Below are positions 37,181 to 60,000 of a stretch of 60,000 nucleotides of DNA, one piece after another. Origin of the DNA: Hydractinia symbiolongicarpus (Eukaryota; Cnidaria; Hydrozoa; Anthoathecata; Hydractiniidae); NCBI RefSeq assembly GCF_029227915.1, contig NC_079885.1, positions 5,520,001 to 5,580,000 of the forward strand, given 5' to 3'. The stretch's first letter is position 1; every line of letters begins with the position of its first letter. Under the pieces are notes generated by a model. It was given only the letters and a program-made list of their open reading frames with translations, made no database searches and had not been told where the DNA came from. The position numbers and the translations under genes are program-made.

Positions 37181-37969
37181 GAATTTCCGCGCCCGAAGGC
37201 GAAGGAAATTCTTTAAAACCGTCGTTTTTTCTTTTGGAGCATTTTTTTGAGAAAAAATCGACCCTGGGATTTCACGTTCCTCCTGATTTTTTGTTACCTA
37301 AATGTCATTTTACGCCAAAATTGGTTCAAAAATTAAAACTACTTTATTTTCCACAATATTTGGCACAGTTAACAAAAAAAGTATACTGAACATGATGGTG
37401 ACATCAAAATTCCGATTTTTGGCCACCTTAAATGTCATTTTAGGCCAAAATTGGTCCAAAAATAAAAAATACTTTATTTTCCACAATATTTGGCACAGTT
37501 AACAAAAAAAGTATGCTGAACATAATGGTGACACCAAAATTTCTATTTTTGGACACCTTAAATGTCATTTTAGGCTAAAATTGGTCCAAAAATTTAAACT
37601 ACTTTATTTTCGACAAAATTTGGCACAGTTAATAAAAAAAGTATGCTGAACATGATGGTGCTATCAAAATTTTGTTTTTTTGTCAACTAAATGCCGTTTA
37701 AGACCATAAACGTTTCAATCAGAAGACTTTCAACCATGAATGATAGGCTATAATTTTTGTTCGCAATTTCTTTTAAAGTGTGAGTTTATTATGACACGTT
37801 TCGTTTTGTTTGCGTTTGTTGTAAGATGTAATATCACTTGTGTGTTTTATCTTCAGAGCTTCATGCACTAAACCTCTTCGAATGTTTGGCACGATAACAA
37901 CGAATTAGCAGGTTGTCATCAAATATTTTGGTAGCGAGCAGAAATTCTTAGAGCCCCCAGGGCTTCTTG
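37181..37969 (-). mobile_element. Terminal-hairpin element D, nested in copy A
   Basis: The left end is a hairpin (GAATTTCC ... GGAAATTC around CGCCCGAAGGCG). The right end AGAGCCCCCAGGGCTTCTTG is, in reverse, a relative of the AAGAAGCCC end of copies A-C. The interior differs from A-C and holds 130-bp tandem repeats. The insertion point is defined by copy B, which runs through the site without it. Confidence 0.6.
37300..37690. repeat. 130-bp tandem repeat, three copies
   Basis: Units begin AAATGTCATTTTA at 37300, 37430 and 37560 and share CACAATATTTGGCACAGTTAA and GAACATGATGGTG. The third copy has diverged most. They lie inside element D. Confidence 0.95.
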
Positions 37970-38584
37970 TTATTATTGAAACTGCAAATCATAGCTAACT
38001 TAACTTACATAAACTTCATTTCTCTATAAGAACAATTTTAAAAGAAAAATAAAAAACCTGAAAATTGATGAATAATAAAAACAAAATAAGAACAACGGCA
38101 AGACTGAAAATTTATCTATTTTCTCTTTTTCTCTGAAAAAACAGCTTGGAAAATATCTTTAAAGGTGGCAGCAAATTATTTTTTACATAATCAGTTAGGA
38201 AAGGTAACTTTTCTTTTATAACACACTTGTCACGATTTTATAACTATAATACATTATCTTTCACCAAAAATATTCAGCCTCAACAGATTTTAAAGATTCC
38301 GCCTTCGATGGCGGAAACTATTATAATGCAGTATTAACAACGCGATAAATATATTTACAAAGTTGGACGTTATATAAGATGTTTAATAATTTCTTAATTA
38401 ATTTTTTTGGAGAAGGTTGACTTAGGGGTTGACTCCTTCCATAATCTGCAAGATCAACTAGGCAGTAGCGGAAATAGCTTACTTTCCAGGTGAGGCGAAA
38501 AATACCTTTCTTGGTGGCTTTTCTAGTAAAATAGTTATAGATGTGAAATTCTTTCGATACGGTTCTTATCATTCTCGCCCCCAA

Positions 38585-38626
38585 AGCTCTTTGAGATTAA
38601 AACCTTGAGGTGTATCTCAAAGAGCT
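38585..38626. repeat. Short perfect stem-loop
   Basis: The 13-base arms AGCTCTTTGAGAT and ATCTCAAAGAGCT are separated by 16 bases. Not followed by a T-run and not near a gene end, so not a terminator; it may be the end of another repeat. Confidence 0.85.
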
Positions 38627-39694
38627 CGGGGTCAAGAATGGTTTCTTAAAATAATTGTTAGCGTCATTAGTCTTTATGATTCTATTACGCAGGCTTGTTC
38701 CAGGTTAAATAAAATTTAACATTCGCCATTTTATTAATAGCTTGGTGAACTTTAGGAATTTGTCCGTTTCATTCAGTGCTACAGCAAATGGGATGTGAAT
38801 GGGAAGAAGTAGCATAGATGTTAACACGTGGTGAGGCAGTGGCACAAGATGCTTAACTATGTTGCGTATTTCAATGCCTTATGTAATTTTAAATCTTACT
38901 TGTGCAATATGTTTTTTCCATTTCAGTTTATCATTTCTAATTTCTCATTTATTTCTGAAACAGATAAAATTTGATTTATTAACCTTCAGGCTTAGAGCAT
39001 AAAAATTTTAGAAATGTTGTCCAGTTCATGGCTGATGTGTTTTTTTGGTGCTTTTTAGAAATAAACAACCGTCACATGCAAAGTGATACCAACTAATTTA
39101 GTTGTCGTTTATGTAGATGCTAGTGGAGATAAACAGTTCGATATAAAGACATTTTGTATCCTTTCTGAAAGATAAGACTTGGACCAGCCATTTCATATTC
39201 CCCAAATTTCATGATGGTAAAGTTTATTCAAAAGTATTGTGTAGTTTACAGTGTCGAATGCTTTAGCAAGATGGAAGGAAATACAACATGAATATGTTTT
39301 ATTTTCAAAACTTGTGACACTAACTACATCAGAAACTGCGAAAGTAGTTGATTTAAAAACAAAAACTACAACAAGAAATCAAACGCTAAGCCCACGGGAC
39401 AACATTTGAAAAAAAAGCAAAACTTTATTGCTAAGGTCTGACTTTTATACTCCTTTCTAGTGTTTAGTTGTGGACACAATTATTATGTACAGCCTGAAAG
39501 GTCATTACATGGTTCAATGACTTAATCAATAAAAGGAAATGTTGGCAGGACCCCATATAAACAACGCCACTTTAGCGACAATTTCAGTGTTTCATATGAG
39601 AACTTTAAATTTGGTTAAAAATCTTCCTTCTACATAAAATGAATATCATTTTTTTATCCACTTTTTCCAACTTTTTCTCAAACACAACGCTCTT

Positions 39695-40526
39695 TGATTT
39701 CCGCCAGCGAAGGCGGAATCTTTAAAATCGCCTGTGGAGATAGATGGGAGATAGATAGAGACAGCGCAGCCAGGCTGGACGGCCGAAACTTATACAGGCT
39801 AGAGATTTTTTCTGGGAACGAGGCTGAATGAGTTTTAAGCCAATAAGAATCCTAACAGTGCAACAAATTGTTTTATTATCCAATGAACAATACTTTATTT
39901 TAAAGTTTATATGCTATTGAAAGTTAAAGCTGGTGCAGTGTAGCATAATAAAGATCGTCTTATAATGCACCATCTTTGATTTTATTAACGTTTCCCTTTA
40001 ATAATTACGTCATTTCCTTCTGTACAATTTTGCAAGCACGTAGACTAAAGCTATATTCAGCAGAACTAATTATTTATTCATAAACTTTATTTTAAAGAGG
40101 AATTGTTGAGGCTGAATATTTTTGGTGAAAGATAATGTATTATAGCTATAAAATCGTGACAAGTGTGTTATAAAAGAAAAGTTACCTTTCCTAACTGATT
40201 ATGTAAAAAATAATTTGCTGCCACCTTTAAAGATATTTTCCAAGCTGTTTTCAGAGAAAAAGAGAAAATAAATAAATTTTGTTTTTATTGTTCATCAATT
40301 TTCAGGTTTATTATTTTTTTTTTTAAATTGTTCTTATAGAGAAATGAAGTTTATGTCAGTTAAGTTAGCTATAATTTACAGTTTCAATAATAATCAAAAA
40401 TTGAATTTTAAATTTTAGAATATTCAATGATTTCGTTCACCCCATATTACTCAGTCCTCTTCAAAGTTCAGTACTTTTTCAGATTATTGCTAATGGCAAA
40501 AAATCTTTAAGCCGCAGGGCTTCTCG
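39695..40526 (-). mobile_element. Terminal-hairpin element, copy B (inverted)
   Basis: Reverse-oriented relative of copies A and C. It begins TTTCCGCCAGCGAAGGCGGAA (hairpin) and ends AAGCCGCAGGGCTTCTCG (hairpin). It contains the full middle region, the AACGAGGCTG block and the CAGCGCAGCCAGGCTGG block also seen in copy C. About 830 bases. Confidence 0.75.
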
Positions 40527-41474
40527 TTTTCTAATAGTTTGTACAAAGTATCTTCTAAAATAAAATCAAAACCGTTTTCAATGTGAATTATTTGCATCTC
40601 AAGAAATCCGAATAAATTCTTTTTTTCTATCATAAATCTTAAAGCAGGGTATCAAGAGTTAATTTTGACCAGTACTTGTCCAATGAGTTTCCTTTTAATT
40701 TATCATAAATATCATCTCTTTATCGACAGTACAATGGTGCATCATCTCTTATTGTCAAATCAATCATAGACTAGAAAGATACTGAAAAGTACAAAACAAT
40801 GAGAATTTACATTTAAAATTTTCTGAACACAGAGGTTAACCAACATTAAGCATTTCGTTAATAAATACTTGTCTATTCTATTGATACAGGAGCTCTCAAT
40901 GATCCACACTTACCCATAAGAAACAAAATTTTTCTTCACCGAAATTGATGTGTATGATGTTCCTGCTGCATAATTTTAAGCTTGATCAGCTGGTCTGCCC
41001 CCGGAGCTATAAGGAACAAATGACCAAACCACGTACGCCAAATGGCACTCATACACCGACGGAGACAAGATAGAAAATTTGAGGCAAAACAAATGTGTTA
41101 ACATAACAACCAAAAAAGGAGGAAATTTGCAGGGACCAAGTCAGCTGGATCCTCAATGTTGTAATTGGCTTACAAACTTACCCATAGAGAACAAGATCAG
41201 AACTTTGCATGGTAGTTCTATAACCTTTGAAGAGTCAAAACATGCAAAAACTTACTTCAAAAGGAAAAGCTTACCCATGGTCACCTGCACTCTTTGGTCC
41301 TGAACTCTGCAGCGGGCCATAAAATCACCCATTAGAAAAATAAAATTTGTTATAGGTAAAATAGAATACCAAGAAAACTTACGTAGATAGTCAATGCTTT
41401 CTCATAGTCAGCTGCCATTTTGGTTAGTTCCTTAACAAATTGATAGATACTCAAAATCGCGAAAAAGACATTAT

Positions 41475-42691
41475 AAGTGGATAAATTTTGGCGAGTATTT
41501 AATTTGGCGAATGACCAAAATGGAAAATTTAGCGGGGATTTGAATTGGCAAATATTATTTTTTTTTAAATTTAGCGAGGATTTAATTTGGCAAATACAAA
41601 AAATGTTTATTTGGACGAATGACACAAAGAAATGAACTTTTATGTCTTAAAATGTTTTATAAACAAGAAGCCCTGCGGCTTAAAGATTTCCGCCATTAGC
41701 AATAACCTAAAAAGTACTGAACTGTGAAGAAGACTGAGTAATTAACTTACATAAACTTCATTTCTCTATATAACAACAATTTAAAAGAAAAATAATAAAC
41801 CTGGTGAAAATTGATGAACAATAAAAACAAAATTTATTTATTTTCTTTTTCTCTGAAAACAGCTTGGAAAATATCTTTAAACGTGGCAGCAAATTTTTTT
41901 CGCATAATCAGTTACGAAACGTTATTCTCAGACTACATATACTTATTTTTTCTTTTATAACACACTTGTCACGATTTTATAGCTCTAATACATTATCTTT
42001 CACCAAAGATATTCAGCCTCAACAATTCCTCTTTAAATTAAAATTCATGAATAATTAATTAGTTCTGCTGAATATAGCTTTAGTTTACGTGCTTGCAAAA
42101 TTGTACAGAAGGAAATGACGTAATTATTAAAGGGAAACGTTAATAACATCAAAGATGGTGCATTATAAGACGATCTTCATTATGCTACACTGCACCAGCT
42201 TTAACTTTCGATAGCATATAAACTTTAAAATAAAGTGTTGTTCATTGGATAATAAAACGATTTGATGCACTGTTAGGATTCTTATTGGCTTAAAACTCAT
42301 TTTAGCCTCGTTCTCAGAAAAACATCTGTCAAAACGAGGACTTAGGCTTTAGCCTGGATAAGATTCGGGCGTCCAGCCTAGCTGCGCTGTCTCTATCTAT
42401 CTCCATATCTCATTCCGCCTTCGCTGGCGGAAATCAAAAATAAGAATAAACGTATATATAAACACAAGTTCGTTTTTGCGAAAGAAATATTTCTTTCTTT
42501 CCTTAATTAACAAAAAAATCATATTTTTTAAAAATTTGAAGGGGATTTAATTTAGCGAACGGTAAATTGTGTTAAATTTGGCAAGTATTTAAATTGGCGA
42601 ATAGTCAGTTATCAAAATTTTGGCGGGTATTTAATTTGGCGAATGTCACTGAAATTCGCCAAATTTAATCCTCGTCAAAATTTATCCACTT
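41475..42691. mobile_element. Inverted-repeat DNA element E, split by copy C
   Basis: The left end AAGTGGATAAATTTTGGCGA is mirrored by the right end CGTCAAAATTTATCCACTT. Both sub-terminal regions are rich in ATTTAATTTGGCGAAT words. Without the nested copy C the element would be about 440 bases, a typical MITE size. No open frame. Confidence 0.7.
41664..42435 (+). mobile_element. Terminal-hairpin element, copy C (nested in E)
   Basis: The left end is AAGAAGCCCTGCGGCTTAAA and the right end TTCCGCCTTCGCTGGCGGAA, each able to fold into a short hairpin. About 770 bases, the most compact copy of the family. It lacks about 80 bases present near the left end of B. No open reading frame of note, so non-autonomous. 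Confidence 0.75.
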
Positions 42692-43060
42692 AAGGTAGTC
42701 TTTGTCATCATTGACAGTTAATTTGATTTGAGAGAAGCAAAGAATCTTCTTTATATCAACAAGGTTTTCTCTAATTTACAAGCCAGTGTCGTCAACTTTC
42801 CTTAAATAAAAGAACTGAGACCTTGTAAACTAATTTTTCCAATTAACTTGAACCACCAAATTAATATGCTGCCAAATGCAATTTTGACACCAAAAACGCG
42901 AAATTAAAATGTCTGGGAATTTTAGTGCCTTGAAATATAATAACAAAAGTAATTTTGTGAGGTCTTAACCTTATTAGTAACAAGGTGTCTTTAGTTTGTT
43001 GGTGGTGGTTAATTAATTCTATTAATTGGGAATAAACATTTAAATTTGAAACAACATATA

Positions 43061-43066
43061 TTTATT
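43061..43066 (-). terminator. Poly(A) signal of the p47 gene
   Basis: Minus-strand AATAAA about 90 bases after the p47 stop codon. Confidence 0.65.
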
Positions 43067-43155
43067 CATGAAACAATAATTTATCTTACATGTACTTACA
43101 CAAGACAAGATGTATATATATTCTCACAAAATGTACTGTGACAATGAAAACTCAT

Positions 43156-44280
43156 CTACACCATCCTTTGAACAACAACTGCATTTAAAAGTTTTGCATC
43201 ATTTATAGTGATTGAATCATCTGTTAAGACTTTATTAGGAAACGTTGTCATTAAATTAAAATTTCCTGTTCCAGGTCTTGCATTTTTTACCAAATTTTTA
43301 ATATCACCAACAGTGTTGTGGTGGTTAAATTTTGAAATAAGTCTGGTTCCATCAGCAAGTCTTATTTGTATCGTGGTAACTGGTTTCGTTTCGTCAACTT
43401 TAAAAGTTGGTTGACTTGGAATTCTAGCGGCTGCAGCAGGCACATTCTCCAAAATTCTGGGAGCAGGACTACCCAAGGTATGTCCAGCTCCAGAAAAAGC
43501 TTTTAATTTTTCTTTTGGTAGAACATAATCCTCTTCGCGATGGTCCTCCATATCAACGTGAACTTCCCCACCATGCACTTCTGCTCTTAATTCCCTCGGA
43601 ATTTCACCCCTAGCAATATCATCAAGAAATTCTTTATTACCAGGATCATTAAAGTCTTTAAGTGGTCCATTGTCAACAGAAAAACCATTTTTCCAAAATT
43701 TTATCTTTACATTCTTTGGCTCTGCTTGTATATCAGCAGGGTTAAGTGCTGCACTTACTTGATGTGAGGGTTCAACATCAGATCCTAATGTATAACCTGC
43801 ACCTTGAAAAATATGTTTTGTTTTCTCACTACTGCTAGGAGCATGATCCTCAACAACTTGTGCACCATGTTGTTTAGCAGCATCAAACAAAGCTTGTGTT
43901 GGATTCTTTTTTTTGTCAGGACCAATAATTTGCTGTCCACTTCTTTCAGATCCACCTGCATAAAAAGCTTGTCCTTCATCACCACTAGAATCGTTTTCTC
44001 TTTGAAATTGAGATATCGTTGCAAAGCGACTGGGTTGACTTTTGCTTGCACGAGAAGATGATAATGGCGGCGTGGGAGAAGTTTCGTCTTTAATATTTGA
44101 ACTGCCAGTATGTGATTGTGGGTCTACTGCCACTACATCATCAGAATCGTCATCATAAAATGTTGCTAGCGCTGTGTGCAACTCCCAGTTTGCAGATTGA
44201 AGGTAAAACTTTGCCCTATTCTCATCAACCCCTGTTACTGAAATAAATTCGGATATAAGCTGACTGTTTTCGTCCGCCAT
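43156..44280 (-). CDS. NSFL1C: p47 / NSFL1C, p97 cofactor, intronless
   Basis: 374 residues, close to the human 370. The adaptor of the p97/VCP ATPase in Golgi and nuclear-envelope membrane fusion. Domains: N-terminal UBA (about 1-45), acidic/Ser linker, SEP (about 188-253, IKFWKNGFSVDNG...FLDDIARGEIP), and UBX (about 298-374) with the p97-binding FPN loop (TTFPNK) and LLNAVVVQR. Two SHP boxes that contact p97 (FQGAGYTLG at 158 and FSGAGHTLG at 262) are intact. The start MADENSQ is immediate and conserved in style. The gene is a single open frame in an intron-rich neighbourhood, and no poly-A tail or flanking repeat marks a retrocopy. It is 279 bp head-to-head with RELCH. Confidence 0.97.
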   Translation of the reverse strand: MADENSQLISEFISVTGVDENRAKFYLQSANWELHTALATFYDDDSDDVVAVDPQSHTGSSNIKDETSPTPPLSSSRASKSQPSRFATISQFQRENDSSGDEGQAFYAGGSERSGQQIIGPDKKKNPTQALFDAAKQHGAQVVEDHAPSSSEKTKHIFQGAGYTLGSDVEPSHQVSAALNPADIQAEPKNVKIKFWKNGFSVDNGPLKDFNDPGNKEFLDDIARGEIPRELRAEVHGGEVHVDMEDHREEDYVLPKEKLKAFSGAGHTLGSPAPRILENVPAAAARIPSQPTFKVDETKPVTTIQIRLADGTRLISKFNHHNTVGDIKNLVKNARPGTGNFNLMTTFPNKVLTDDSITINDAKLLNAVVVQRMV

Positions 44281-44559
44281 CTTGTGTATCCGAAAGAAAA
44301 TCGATAAAAGTGCAAGCGAAAGAGATTTTACGAGATGAGAATTATGACTACAAATAAATAATTTATTTCAACATGTACAAAAGGACAAATACAGAAACCC
44401 TAATAACACCATTTGTTTTTTGAAAGTCAGAAAAATACATTATGTTATTATATTTTTATGATTTTGTTCCACACACACACACATTTTATGTCGCAATGCA
44501 ATTATGTCGCATTTCTTTACGTTCTGCGTTATACAAGAGTATTTTCAACAACAACAAAC
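44281..44559. promoter_or_regulatory. Shared p47/RELCH upstream region
   Basis: The two start codons face away from each other across 279 bases, so both promoters and 5' UTRs must fit here, a candidate bidirectional promoter. A CA repeat lies at about 44471-44482. No TATA box can be assigned with confidence. Confidence 0.6.
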
Positions 44560-59880
<15,321 letters not shown>

Positions 59881-60000
59881 GTGGGTCAACTTTTGAATGC
59901 AATAAATGATGTAAAAACTGAAGAAGAAAAATTTAAAAATTTGCCTTCTCTGTTTTGTGATAAATTTTAAGTAATAAAAAATTATAAGTAGTAACTTATT

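Larger units (their letters stand above)
37060..38319 (+). mobile_element. Terminal-hairpin element, copy A (interrupted and internally deleted)
   Basis: The left end GAAGCCCTGCGGCTTAAAGA contains the short hairpin AAGCC-CTGC-GGCTT. The right end at 38298-38319 carries TTCCGCC-TTCGAT-GGCGGAA. Internal sequence matches copies B and C (for example CAGCTTGGAAAATATCTTTAA and the block ending ATATTCAGCCTCAAC). Copy A lacks the right-hand part seen in B and C and is interrupted at 37181-37969 by element D. Confidence 0.7.
33415..43155. other. Long repeat-rich intergenic block, no supported gene
   Basis: Ten kilobases between the ankyrin and p47 genes. Identifiable pieces are a small inverted-repeat element (33923), a 36-bp palindrome (35457), terminal-hairpin elements (37060-40526 and 41664-42435) and an inverted-repeat element (41475-42691). 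A degenerate GTCGGCAAAAA-rich stretch lies at about 36350-36820. The remaining stretches, including 34083-35456 and 35493-37059, show no coding exon or repeat that I can defend. Confidence 0.6.

Overview
This is an AT-rich, intron-rich animal nuclear window. Introns are GT-AG (one is GC-AG), coding exons are conserved and short, and repeats lie between and inside genes. The gene set (TAT, OTUD6B, p47/NSFL1C, RELCH, a phase-1 modular Ig/FN3 protein) is metazoan. The compactness, intron density and types of transposable elements fit a non-bilaterian such as a cnidarian, but that placement is inference. Most genes were rebuilt by joining exons by eye, checking splice sites and reading-frame phase at each junction.

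Layout. 1-5745 (+): tyrosine aminotransferase, twelve exons seen, 5' end probably outside the window. 7226-8202: a 38-bp minisatellite. 8539-11241 (-): a putative GPI-anchored cell-surface protein (signal peptide, Ig, Ig, LDLa, FN3, FN3, hydrophobic tail) in which every intron is phase 1. 14961-20986 (-): a complete ten-exon OTUD6B-type deubiquitinase. A roughly 1.1-kb trinucleotide array sits in one of its introns, and its catalytic Cys codon is split between two very small exons. 21651-22354: an inverted-repeat element. 22807-23775 (-): an intronless zinc-dependent MDR dehydrogenase. 26732-33414 (-): a protein with N-terminal ankyrin repeats, a Ser/Lys/Glu-rich middle and coiled coil, including a GC-AG intron. 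33415-43155: a ten-kilobase repeat-rich intergenic block with nested non-autonomous elements. 43156-44280 (-): intronless p47. 44560 to the window end (+): the N-terminal two thirds of RELCH, arranged head-to-head with p47 and 279 bp from it. RELCH introns hold Ty1/copia and LINE fragments, a (GACA)n array of about 470 bp, tRNA-derived SINEs and Helitron-like short repeats.

The genes do not form one pathway. OTUD6B and p47 both belong to ubiquitin biology and RELCH to Rab11/cholesterol trafficking, but their closeness need not be functional. The most unusual signal is a family of elements (37060-42435) that carries a short hairpin at each end. One copy inserted into another can be delimited by comparison with an apparently empty copy in the same window. 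I found no clearly new multi-gene system.
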